From an uncultured Bacteroidales bacterium (GTDB taxonomy: Bacteria; Bacteroidota; Bacteroidia; Bacteroidales; UBA932): a stretch of 64,000 bases of DNA. The stretch spans positions 1 through 64,000 of the forward strand of contig ONEF01000003.1 of NCBI GenBank assembly GCA_900316795.1, written 5' to 3'. The notes under the pieces are model-generated. The model ran no database searches. It saw only the letters and a list, made by a program, of their open reading frames with translations, and was not told where the DNA came from. The translations under genes and the position numbers were made by a program. Of the stretch, positions 1 through 7,377 are shown in pieces. Position 1 is the first letter of the stretch. Each line of letters starts with the position of its first letter.

Positions 1-2
1 GA

Positions 3-35
3 GCCTAACAGCCAAGTGCGCTTGGTGTATTAGGC
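3..35. repeat. Nested hairpin at window edge
   Basis: An outer stem GCCTAA/TTAGGC (3-8 with 30-35) encloses an inner stem CCAAG/CTTGG (12-16 with 21-25). It lies just beyond the 3' end of the minus-strand gene that stops at 79, so it could terminate that transcript, but there is no U-tract. Function unknown. Confidence 0.4.
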
Positions 36-78
36 TACACCAAAGGGTTATAATGTCTGCAAGCAGACTCGTTACGGC

Positions 79-621
79 TTACTTCTCCCAAGGTTCAGCT
101 CCAAGGTATCTGTTCAGATACATCTGGTCAATGGCATTAGGCGTTTGACTGATGTAGGTTTGAACGTAACCGATGGCTTTACGTTTCTTCTCTTCGCTGA
201 AGGATTCCCAAATGGAGAGCGATTCGTTGCGATAGGTACCGAGTTTGGGATATACCGCTTCGATTGCATCAAGTGGGAGCGATTCCTCAACAGCTTCTGA
301 TGCTTCGGTAGCATCGTCTGCGATTTGCTGCGATTCGCTATCAGTTGCAGTTACTTTCTTGACAGCCTTCTTCTTTGTAGCCGACTTCTTGCCCATGGCA
401 TTGGTCGTATTGATTTCGCTGCGTTTTGCAGAAGACTCACGCTGCGTTTCAATGCTGGAGCGAAACAGAGTGAAGATTGCTTTCAGCGCACTATTGCTGA
501 ACGAAGGAGCAATACCTTTGTTGGCATACTGGGCGATGGCTTTTGCCATCTGCCCAGCTTCCTTATCATCAAGTTCAGCCAACATCACAAGATGATCAAT
601 AGGAATAATAAAATTTTTCAT
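79..621 (-). CDS. DUF6291-like phage/mobile-element protein
   Basis: A 180-residue protein. Residues 1-60 (MKNFIIPIDHLVMLAELDD and the following GQMAKAIAQYANKG) resemble the DUF6291 family found in Bacteroidota prophages and integrative elements, where it usually lies next to replication or helix-turn-helix proteins; its function is not known. A Lys/Ala-rich linker (GKKSATKKKAVKK, about residues 77-89) separates this from a C-terminal part ending in a helical segment containing EEKKRKAIGYVQTYI, which looks like a typical phage replication-protein tail. The ATG at 621 is the first in the frame. The genes directly upstream of it on this strand (663-1428) are decayed, so this is probably a survivor of a degraded mobile element. 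Confidence 0.6.
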   Translation of the reverse strand: MKNFIIPIDHLVMLAELDDKEAGQMAKAIAQYANKGIAPSFSNSALKAIFTLFRSSIETQRESSAKRSEINTTNAMGKKSATKKKAVKKVTATDSESQQIADDATEASEAVEESLPLDAIEAVYPKLGTYRNESLSIWESFSEEKKRKAIGYVQTYISQTPNAIDQMYLNRYLGAEPWEK

Positions 622-662
622 ACACTACATTTTTGTGGGCTTTCGCCCGGTTTAGTAATAGT

Positions 663-776
663 TTAAATTTTCACATAGTAGCCTTTGCACGTTCGCTTGA
701 GTCGTCCGTCTTGAATGAACTTGTCAATCCATTTGTAAGCAGTACTGGCGCATAGCGACGGGCATTGACACCTGAT
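663..776 (-). pseudogene. C-terminal remnant of a winged-helix protein
   Basis: On the minus strand the frame ending at TAA 663-665 reads ASTAYKWIDKFIQDGRLKR followed by TCKGYYVKI, the recognition helix and wing of a small winged-helix DNA-binding protein of the type found beside DUF6291 proteins. The frame is closed by a TGA directly upstream (about 777), so the N-terminal part is gone. It is read as a truncated gene rather than a functional ORF. The surrounding 622-966 holds no other gene that I can see. Confidence 0.5.
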
Positions 777-966
777 TCAGGAAGTCTCAAGGAATTCTTT
801 ATTCCAGAAGAAGATAACTTCACATATATGTATGCGGAATGATACAGTAGGGTTTCGCTGATACATAACACAGAGAAGAAATCAGTTTCTGAGCACTCGA
901 GCAGCAGATGCCCATCCGGTGATTTGGTTTCTGGGGGAGCATCATCAAAAGTGCGTATAATAGTAA

Positions 967-1428
967 ATTAAACATGATCCTCTTCTTCCTCCGCCACCTG
1001 TTGATTTTGAAAACAAGGAAAGCGTCAAGGCTTATTGCTTTTATGCAGATGCAAAAAACAAGAACAAATCCGCTTCTGGCATTGTGAGAAAAACTATGGG
1101 AATGAATAACAATGAACTCTCTAACGGAGAGACCGCTTTAAAGTTTTTCGACGACACCATTCAGCCAGACGGGTTGTATCTGCTAGATGAACCCGAGAAT
1201 TCTCTGTCTTCGGAAAACCAGGAACTTGTAGCAAAAATGATTGCAGGAATGGCAAGGTTCTACAACTGCCAGTTCGTAATATCATCACACTCTCCGTTTT
1301 TCCTTTCTATCGGGAATGCCAAGATATATGATCTGGATTCATATCCCGTAAAAGTTACAAGGTGGACCGATATACCTAATATCAGAATCCTCCACGATTT
1401 CTTCAAAGAACAAGAACAAGAGTTTTAG
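967..1428 (+). pseudogene. C-terminal half of an SMC/RecF-like AAA ATPase
   Basis: The open frame contains the ABC signature-like stretch ELSNGETALKFF, a Walker B LYLLDEPENSLS, and the H-loop ISSHSPFFLS, followed by IYDLDSYPVKVTRW. This is the C-terminal lobe of a small AAA_21-type ATPase. The Walker A lobe is missing. In-frame coding potential starts right after a TAA (964-966) with KHDPLLPPPPVDFENKESVK and has no good start codon; the GTG at 1084 and the ATG at 1096 lie inside the conserved region. It is therefore a 5'-truncated gene. The intact family is about 220-240 residues. Confidence 0.6.
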
Positions 1429-1597
1429 TTCTGCCGGATTCAGGCAAGGTGAAATATTTTTCAACATTTTTCGGGAAATCTATGTAACCATCGGCGAAAA
1501 GTCTCGTAATTATTAGTGCCGTAACGATTTTTTTAGGGAAGGATTTGAGCGTTGGAGCGGAGTTTTTAGGTTCATTGACTCATAATCATGTAAAACT

Positions 1598-2422
1598 ATG
1601 AGCAATAACCTGATGTTTCAAACCAACGACACATTCACCGCCAAAAGCGGAGCGGCAGTCCGCTTTGAAGACATCTTTGAGGGTATCAGCAAGGAGATAA
1701 GCAGATACCGGTTCAAGGGCGGGAGACACCTTTCTGACCAGGAGATTGAAGACCTGCGTCAGGAAGCCTTCAAGAAGGCGATAATCTCGGTTGGGTCATA
1801 TGATCCGCAGAGAAGTTTCGGATGTCCCCAGGCGTATGGATACGCTATCGCGCTCAGCTGCGAGAAGAATGTCTTCAGGAAAACTGCCAGACGCAACTCT
1901 GTCCTGTCTTCCCAACCGGCAGAGTGTGAAGGCGGTGAAGAATTCGGTTCCGACCGCGAGTTTGAAAGCAAGGAGGCCTTGTCCTACATCAAGAGCAAGA
2001 TTGCCAAATTGCCGAAGAACCAGCGCAAGGTCCTCGAATTGAGCATTCAAGGAGTTGAGCCTGAGAAGATTTCACAGCTTCTCGACTGTTCCCAGAATGC
2101 AGTCTACTCCAGACTCTGCAGAGCAAGACTTGCAATTGCAGAAGCACTTGGCAAGACGTTCCTGTCCGAGTACGGATTCGGGACAAAAACAAAAACCTGC
2201 AATATCAGCCGCACTGAAAACAGTACGGCTGTTATTTTTTTGAAAGAATTGTCATCGCGATGGGTATATAGAGTAGAAAGGATTTTGAAATTATGGGAAC
2301 AACAAAGATTGGGGGACATTTTTGCAAAGACTGCAAGATTTTCACAGACAAGGTGGAAGACTCGGCCATGGAGCAGATCCGGGAGCTTTTGGACAATCCT
2401 TTGTTCAGGGGTGGCAAGATGA
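1598..2422 (+). CDS. RNA polymerase sigma-70 family factor (3' end suspect)
   Basis: Residues about 20-110 carry sigma region 2 (EISRYRFKGGRHLSDQEIEDL then RQEAFKKAI), and residues about 135-185 carry region 4 (LPKNQRKVLELSIQGVEPEK, then a helix-turn-helix with SQNAVYSRLCRARLAI). It should direct core polymerase to a small set of promoters. The similarity to sigma factors stops near residue 190. Beyond that the frame runs through an intrinsic-terminator hairpin (2207-2241) and 130 nt into rtcB, giving an unlikely Trp/Arg-rich tail. In the other two frames a stop occurs at about 2217 or 2243, next to the hairpin. A frameshift in the A-rich tract near 2181-2197, real or a sequencing error, would explain this. 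Confidence 0.75.
   Translation: MSNNLMFQTNDTFTAKSGAAVRFEDIFEGISKEISRYRFKGGRHLSDQEIEDLRQEAFKKAIISVGSYDPQRSFGCPQAYGYAIALSCEKNVFRKTARRNSVLSSQPAECEGGEEFGSDREFESKEALSYIKSKIAKLPKNQRKVLELSIQGVEPEKISQLLDCSQNAVYSRLCRARLAIAEALGKTFLSEYGFGTKTKTCNISRTENSTAVIFLKELSSRWVYRVERILKLWEQQRLGDIFAKTARFSQTRWKTRPWSRSGSFWTILCSGVAR
2207..2241 (+). terminator. Intrinsic terminator of the sigma gene
   Basis: Stem AGCCGCACT (2207-2215) pairs with AGTACGGCT (2222-2230), 9 bp with one mismatch, followed by GTTATTTTTTT. It sits inside the open frame of the sigma gene, which is the main reason to doubt that the frame is intact. Confidence 0.65.
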
Positions 2423-3471
2423 GGATAATGCCGGATGTGCACGCGGGAAAAGGCATTGTAATAGGCTATACCTGCCGCGTGGAAGATTTTGTGAACCCTG
2501 AGCACGTGGGGCTAGACATAGGTTGCGGAATAGACACAGAAATCTTCGACAGGCCACTGCCCGAGAAAGACTACGCCCTGTTTGAGCATCGCCTGAGGAA
2601 AGAGGTGCCGATGGGGTTTGACATACACAAAGACAGGCAGTTTGAGATGAAGCCGTTTCTGAAGTTCATGCGCCAGGAACTCAACCGCGCTTACCAGTCG
2701 TCAGGAGGAAGAATAGACATCATAGAGTGGAACAGCGAGCAGGAGGCCTTTGACTGGATGAAGACAGTGGGCATTCAGCCGGCGGTTTTCCTCAAGTCTC
2801 TTGGAACCCTGGGCGGCGGAAACCATTTCATGGAGTACGAAGAGGGGGAAGACCGCTGGGCCTTTACCGTGCATACCGGTTCCAGAGGCCTGGGCAGCAA
2901 GGTTTTCGGCAAGTGGAACAGGATAGCCTCAGCCAAGGGCGGATATCTATTGGGAAATGAACTCAGGGCATACCTTACGGATATGGTAATCACCCAGGCC
3001 TACGCAAAGTACAACCGCAAGTTGATACTGGACAAGGCAGCGGAAATAATGCACAAGATCTGCAGAGGCAAGGTGGACGGCATAATCAACACAGTCCACA
3101 ACTACGTGGACTTCAGAGATATGGTTCTTAGGAAAGGAGCTATCCGCTCGTATGAGGGAGAGCTGATGGTAATGCCGTTCAACATGAGAGACGGCATAGC
3201 GATTTGCCAGGGCCTGTCCAACGAAGACTGGAACTGGTCCGCCCCGCACGGATCCGGAAGGCTTATGTCCAGAACCCAGGCCCACAGGCAGCTACAGATG
3301 AAAGGCTACAAAGAGGAAATGCAGGGCGTGTACTCCACAAGCATCTGCCCGGAAACAATAGACGAGTCACCCTCTGCCTACAAGCCTACGGAAGATATTC
3401 TTCAAGCCATCACCCCTACCTGCAAGGTTCTATACCGCCTGCGCTCGAAAATAAACTTGAAGGGAAAATAA
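2293..3471 (+). CDS. rtcB: RNA-splicing ligase RtcB
   Basis: RtcB joins RNA 2',3'-cyclic phosphate (or 3'-phosphate) ends to 5'-OH ends using Mn2+ and GTP. The 392-residue protein has MPDVHAGKGIVIG (46-58), the metal site HVGLDIGCG with D75 and C78, LGTLGGGNHFME, HTGSRGLGSK, HNYVDFRD, and SAPHGSGRLMSR, whose His (about 319) is the residue guanylylated in the family. It is on the short side for RtcB (about 390-480). An AAAGGA box lies about 12 nt before the ATG. No archease or Rtc cyclase gene is nearby. Its neighbours are nucleases, ATPases and a WYL regulator, which fits an RNA/DNA damage response island. Confidence 0.95.
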   Translation: MGTTKIGGHFCKDCKIFTDKVEDSAMEQIRELLDNPLFRGGKMRIMPDVHAGKGIVIGYTCRVEDFVNPEHVGLDIGCGIDTEIFDRPLPEKDYALFEHRLRKEVPMGFDIHKDRQFEMKPFLKFMRQELNRAYQSSGGRIDIIEWNSEQEAFDWMKTVGIQPAVFLKSLGTLGGGNHFMEYEEGEDRWAFTVHTGSRGLGSKVFGKWNRIASAKGGYLLGNELRAYLTDMVITQAYAKYNRKLILDKAAEIMHKICRGKVDGIINTVHNYVDFRDMVLRKGAIRSYEGELMVMPFNMRDGIAICQGLSNEDWNWSAPHGSGRLMSRTQAHRQLQMKGYKEEMQGVYSTSICPETIDESPSAYKPTEDILQAITPTCKVLYRLRSKINLKGK

Positions 3472-3478
3472 ATCATTC

Positions 3479-3514
3479 TTTGCCAGTATTTGGCAAACTG
3501 GGGGTTTACTTTTG
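3479..3514 (+). promoter_or_regulatory. WYL-type operator palindrome and -7 box
   Basis: TTTGCCA (3479-3485) and TGGCAAA (3491-3497) form a perfect 7-bp dyad with a 5-nt centre. The TTTG at 3489-3492 is followed after 14 nt by TACTTTTG (3507-3514), a perfect Bacteroidota -7 box. The normal spacing is 18-19 nt, so the dyad replaces the usual -33 element. The start codon at 3550 is 36 nt downstream. Confidence 0.5.
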
Positions 3515-3549
3515 CCGCAACAAACAAATCAAGTGTATTTGAAACTGAT

Positions 3550-4077
3550 ATGAGAGATTTTGCGGCAATAGACTTTGAAACGGCTAATTTTCAGTTCACT
3601 AGCGTTTGCAGCGTGGGCGTGGTAATAGTCAGGAATGGAGAGATTTCGGATTCGTTTTATTCGCTTATCCAGCCAGAGCCCAACTACTACAACCGTCTAA
3701 ATACCAGCATTCACGGGCTACGGCGCAAAGACACGGAGGAGGCTCCGGTATTCCCCAAGGTCTGGAAAGAAGTGGAGGAGCTACTTTTGCTCAGCGATGA
3801 AGACGCCAAGAGGCTGGGACGCCCCTATTTGCCGCTTGTAGCTCACAACAAGGCGTTTGATGAAACCTGCCTGAGGGCAGTGTTCCAATGCTACCAGATG
3901 GACTATCCTGAGTATGATTTCTACGATACTCTCTGGGCTTCAAGACGAGTGATGCCGGATCTTGAAAACCATCAGCTTCAGACCGTTGCCCGGGCCTGCG
4001 GCTATTGCCTGGAGCATCATCACCACGCTCTGGCAGATGCAGAAGCCTGCGCCGCAATCGCAATTAAAATACTGTAA
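3550..4077 (+). CDS. DEDDh 3'-5' exonuclease (DnaQ-like)
   Basis: A 175-residue stand-alone exonuclease of the PolC/DnaQ fold. The Exo I motif is DFETAN (about residues 7-12), Exo II is around VAHNKAFDETCLRAVF, and Exo III is HHHHALADAEACAAI with the catalytic His and Asp. It should remove nucleotides from 3' ends of DNA or RNA. The frame is open from 3490, but an ATG at 3550 fits better because the TACTTTTG -7 box at 3507-3514 lies inside the longer version. The gene ends at 4077, two nt from the convergent gene at 4079. Its promoter carries the palindrome shared with the WYL regulon proposed here. Confidence 0.85.
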   Translation: MRDFAAIDFETANFQFTSVCSVGVVIVRNGEISDSFYSLIQPEPNYYNRLNTSIHGLRRKDTEEAPVFPKVWKEVEELLLLSDEDAKRLGRPYLPLVAHNKAFDETCLRAVFQCYQMDYPEYDFYDTLWASRRVMPDLENHQLQTVARACGYCLEHHHHALADAEACAAIAIKIL

Positions 4078-4078
4078 T

Positions 4079-4519
4079 CTATCGCTGAAGAATGCTGTCC
4101 AAGACGGGATAGATTTCCTCCTCAGCTTTATATGGATGAATGATGAAGTACTTGTCTCCGGTCAGCATAGCGGAAAGAGTAGTTCTTGCTTTGTTATAAA
4201 AGATGTGCACCAGCTTTCCGAGTTTCTCGGCAAAGGCCAGTTCATACCCTACTCCCAGAGACGGCGTGGTACACTCGGCAATCACCAGATCTGAATCGCT
4301 GAGCCAGCCGGTATCCTGAAGATAAATGGCAACATCCTTTCTTCCCTTTGAAAAACCTTTGGGAGTTGAACCCTCGTGTTCGCTCAAAGACAGATCCCCC
4401 ACATGTTCTGTAAGAACAGTATCCGTCTTCTGAATATACTCTATAATGCGCTTGTAGAGAGCCGCATCCGCCCGTCCTCCACGAATCGAGCCTGCAAAAT
4501 AAACCTTCAGTCCCGCCAT
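4079..4519 (-). CDS. 2'-deoxynucleoside 5'-phosphate N-hydrolase-like (DNPH1/Rcl)
   Basis: A 146-residue member of the nucleoside 2-deoxyribosyltransferase superfamily. It opens with KVYFAGSIRGGR, the phosphate-binding loop typical of Rcl/DNPH1, and has SDLVIAECTTPSLGVGYELA with the catalytic Glu and the aromatic substrate residue. Such enzymes cleave the glycosidic bond of deoxynucleotides such as modified dNMPs and so act in nucleotide-pool cleaning. It converges with the exonuclease gene and is divergent from the RecA-like ATPase. A TATTTTTG box lies upstream on the minus strand near 4526-4533. Confidence 0.8.
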   Translation of the reverse strand: MAGLKVYFAGSIRGGRADAALYKRIIEYIQKTDTVLTEHVGDLSLSEHEGSTPKGFSKGRKDVAIYLQDTGWLSDSDLVIAECTTPSLGVGYELAFAEKLGKLVHIFYNKARTTLSAMLTGDKYFIIHPYKAEEEIYPVLDSILQR

Positions 4520-4660
4520 AAGAAACCTTTTTGCAAAAATACTGAGTTTTGGTGCAATTAAACGAAAGTTTGCAAGTAAAAATTTTTGCCGAACACAACT
4601 ATGCCGTTTTATTGCAAAGAGACTGCATAGGTTTGCTAAAGGAAAGCAAGAAGAAAAAAC

Positions 4661-5518
4661 ATGAACGATATGGAAAATGTAAAGACGGTCAGGATGCGGG
4701 ACGTGAAGTTTGATCCGTCTCTGTTTATCAACTACAAGACAGGAACGGCCATGGACGAAGTGCTATGCAGCTATTCGGGCCTTCCTAAGGGCGTGAACTA
4801 TATGATTATCGGCGATCCGGGAGTGGGCAAGACCACTGTCATCCTGGACATGCTGGCCAATCTGAAAAGAGAGCAGAAAGATATTCGCTGCCTTTTCGTG
4901 AGCGCAGAAATGAACGAGATAGACCTGGCAATCTACGTCCATAGATACCCCAAGTTCCAGGATCTGGACATCCTCTTCGTGGAACCGGACTACCAGAGTG
5001 GCGGCGGAAGCACATTTGAAAACCTGGAAAATATCCTTGCCACAGGCTGGGACGTGGTGGCGATAGACTCCTTCATAGAGCTGCAAGGCATTATCAAAGA
5101 AGAGAAGAACATTACCAACAAAAAGACAGAAAGCCTTCTGATCCAGCTGATAAAGCAGCAGAACAAAGGAGAGAACCGCTCCGGACTCAATACCACGTTC
5201 CTGACTATCCAGCAGGTGACCAAGACCGGAAACTTCATTGGATCCAACAGGCTCAAGCACTCCATTACCGCAATGATGGAACTCCGCCTGGAGAACCCAA
5301 AGAACATCTATTCGGACAGATACGTTGTTTTCTCCAAGCACCGCAGGGGCGATGTGGGAGTAAGGCTATTCTACGATTTGAGCACCACGGGAGACGTCTT
5401 CTTCGACGAGTTCCGGTTCAGCCAGGACAAGCAGATCCGCAAACTCCAGAGCGACGCCTCCAGAAGCATGAGAGAATATGCGGACAAGTTTGACATGCTC
5501 TTCAGCGAAGAAATATAA
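4661..5518 (+). CDS. RecA/RadA-fold P-loop ATPase
   Basis: A 285-residue cytoplasmic ATPase. Walker A is GDPGVGKTT (51-59), Walker B is WDVVAIDSF (about 128-136), and a later stretch (TTFLTIQQVTKTG) matches the L2/glutamine-switch region of RecA, RadA and DnaB-like proteins. It has no zinc finger and no Lon-like domain, so it is not RadA itself. It resembles phage-type RecA/KaiC-like recombination ATPases. The next gene begins 21 nt downstream and encodes a phage-like DUF932-type protein, so the two likely act together. Function is inferred from fold only. Confidence 0.75.
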   Translation: MNDMENVKTVRMRDVKFDPSLFINYKTGTAMDEVLCSYSGLPKGVNYMIIGDPGVGKTTVILDMLANLKREQKDIRCLFVSAEMNEIDLAIYVHRYPKFQDLDILFVEPDYQSGGGSTFENLENILATGWDVVAIDSFIELQGIIKEEKNITNKKTESLLIQLIKQQNKGENRSGLNTTFLTIQQVTKTGNFIGSNRLKHSITAMMELRLENPKNIYSDRYVVFSKHRRGDVGVRLFYDLSTTGDVFFDEFRFSQDKQIRKLQSDASRSMREYADKFDMLFSEEI

Positions 5519-5539
5519 ATCACTCAATACCATAGATAT

Positions 5540-6637
5540 ATGACAACAGAAGAATTCAAGAGACTCAAAGAAGATGAGTGCAAGAGGCAGAACCCGTACA
5601 AGGTTGTGGACCTTTCGCAGATCCGCATGCTTGGAAAGTCATCCGGAGAAACTCAGACATCAGACAACCAGATGTTTTCAGTATGCGGAGTGAAAACTCT
5701 GGCCAGCCAGGAGGCCGGCCAGGTTCTGGACAAGCTGATCGGGCTTGAGAAAAAGCAGAAGAAAAACGTCAGCGAAGCCTACGGAGAAAACAACATGCAC
5801 GGTTTCTGGAACTACCTGGCAACAGCCACGTCTATGACCAGGGAAACCAAAGTGGCGCTGGTGGCAGACACGAGAAAGAAGATCCTTACCGATGCCGTGG
5901 TGCTCAAGGAGAATCCGATCAACACGGAAGATTTCTTTAATGTAGCGGAACTGTTTATGGACAAGAACAATATGCAGCCGCTTTCTGTGGAAAGAGACCA
6001 CTTTGGCCGCAACGGACTGATGCTCAAGATGAGAAGCGATGCTCCCAAAGTTGTCAAACTGGTTAAGGGAGAAGATTTCGCAACTAATGACTACTACCTT
6101 AAATGGAGCCTGGGAACCATAGAACTTGGCCGTTACTACGTAAGGCTGAGATGCGAGAACGGGCAGATAGACACCTCCTCTCATTCCGTCAGCCGCATAC
6201 ACGCAGTAAATGACATCGCCCTCAAGGCACTGACAGCCATACCTCAAGATAACAATCTGCTTGAGCAGGACTTCAGCCAATTCCGCGAGCACGCTCTTCT
6301 GGCCATGAATACCAAGGCTTCCATCGCAGAGCTGCATTATGTAAGCGCCCTGCTTTCAAATGCCGGCCTGAGAGAAAAGCTCATCAGGGAAATTGCTCCT
6401 TACGAAGACGAACTAAAGCTCTATCAGAGCATGGGACACGACCTTACAGACAAGACTCAACACCTTGCAATGGCGAGCATGACAACCTGGGAACTCTATA
6501 ATAACCTCACGCAGTTTGCCACGCATACGGATCTTTGGGAAAAGTCAGACCACAGGCGCTCCGTGCTTCAAATGGCTGCTACCCGCTTCCTATCAAGGAA
6601 AAGAGACATCAAGCACTACGTGAACATCTTTGAGTAA
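5540..6637 (+). CDS. DUF932-like phage-type protein
   Basis: A 365-residue soluble protein with no signal peptide or membrane segment. The middle part (GLMLKMRSDAPKV, DYYLKWSLGTIELGRYYVR, then LRCENGQIDTSS near residues 200-225) resembles the CTNG signature region of the DUF932/DUF945 family found in phages and plasmids. The match is partial, so I treat the family as tentative. It follows the RecA-like ATPase by 21 nt in the same direction and probably forms an operon with it. The role is unknown; in mobile elements this family is often next to recombination or anti-restriction genes. Confidence 0.5.
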   Translation: MTTEEFKRLKEDECKRQNPYKVVDLSQIRMLGKSSGETQTSDNQMFSVCGVKTLASQEAGQVLDKLIGLEKKQKKNVSEAYGENNMHGFWNYLATATSMTRETKVALVADTRKKILTDAVVLKENPINTEDFFNVAELFMDKNNMQPLSVERDHFGRNGLMLKMRSDAPKVVKLVKGEDFATNDYYLKWSLGTIELGRYYVRLRCENGQIDTSSHSVSRIHAVNDIALKALTAIPQDNNLLEQDFSQFREHALLAMNTKASIAELHYVSALLSNAGLREKLIREIAPYEDELKLYQSMGHDLTDKTQHLAMASMTTWELYNNLTQFATHTDLWEKSDHRRSVLQMAATRFLSRKRDIKHYVNIFE

Positions 6638-6647
6638 ACGCTTCTGC

Positions 6648-7148
6648 CTAGACTATAGGGTCTGGGCAGTATTTCTTTCTTCCGCAATGCTTGCACCTGG
6701 AGCCGGCCCAGACGGAATCGAAATGGTTCATGGCAGCTTCCACCAAAACCGGATCGTCTGTCAGGATGCCGGCTTCAAAATTGCGGTTGGCTGTGCTTTT
6801 CATCCCGATACCGGCTCCTGTAAGATTTGCAGATCCAATGTAAGCAACTGCCAAGTCTATGATAATCAGCTTGAAATGCACTCTAGGGCAAAGAGAACGT
6901 TCCATGCCCGTACGGAGAATAGGATAACGGTCAAAATCCTTTCGGAAATTGACGCCGGGCTCCTTTGCGTGCAGCAGGCGTATCTCCTTCCCCCGGGAAA
7001 CAAGTTCAGCCAGAACGCCAAGAAAAGGCTTTTCCTCTACATACAGGTCTTTCAGGTCTGCCGTGCCTATCCACAAAGATTTCTTGACCTTGGTTATTCT
7101 TTCTATAACCTTGCCGAAATGGGCTTCATCAGCGATGTATTCAGTCAT
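6648..7148 (-). CDS. PLD-like nuclease with C-terminal zinc knuckle
   Basis: A 166-residue single-HKD protein. The catalytic motif is H91-F-K93 followed by IGSANLTGAG with S106 and N108. One HKD motif means the active enzyme would be a dimer, as in Nuc-type endonucleases. The last residues hold three cysteines (152, 155, 161) in RCKHCGRKKYCPDP, suggesting a metal-binding knuckle. It lies tail-to-tail with the DUF932-like gene and head-to-head with the AAA+ ATPase, so the dyad at 7247-7263 could serve both directions. Confidence 0.8.
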   Translation of the reverse strand: MTEYIADEAHFGKVIERITKVKKSLWIGTADLKDLYVEEKPFLGVLAELVSRGKEIRLLHAKEPGVNFRKDFDRYPILRTGMERSLCPRVHFKLIIIDLAVAYIGSANLTGAGIGMKSTANRNFEAGILTDDPVLVEAAMNHFDSVWAGSRCKHCGRKKYCPDPIV

Positions 7149-7246
7149 AGCGTACGAATTTAATGATTTTCCATTGCAGCGGCAATTTTACCCCTCACCT
7201 CTGCATTTATCGGGCAGACAAAAGAATTTGCAAGTTTTTTACAGAG

Positions 7247-7281
7247 TTGCCACTATTTGGCAGAGGTGGCGCTTTCCTTTG
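7247..7281 (+). promoter_or_regulatory. WYL-type operator and promoter of the AAA+ gene
   Basis: TGCCA (7248-7252) and TGGCA (7258-7262) form a dyad with a 5-nt centre. TTTG (7256-7259) is followed after exactly 14 nt by TTCCTTTG (7274-7281), a weak -7 box. The layout is the same as at 3479-3514. Confidence 0.45.
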
Positions 7282-7377
7282 TACAGTGAAAGAAATCTTC
7301 ATCGCCGATGAAATAATCTCGAGTGAAGATGGTATATAGATACGGATGGATAAATAAACAAGGGAGATTGCTTATAT

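Noticed and set aside
4568-4620. WYL operator before the RecA-fold ATPase
   Set aside because: TTGCAA and TTGCCG halves are present but the spacing to any -7 box does not match the other sites.
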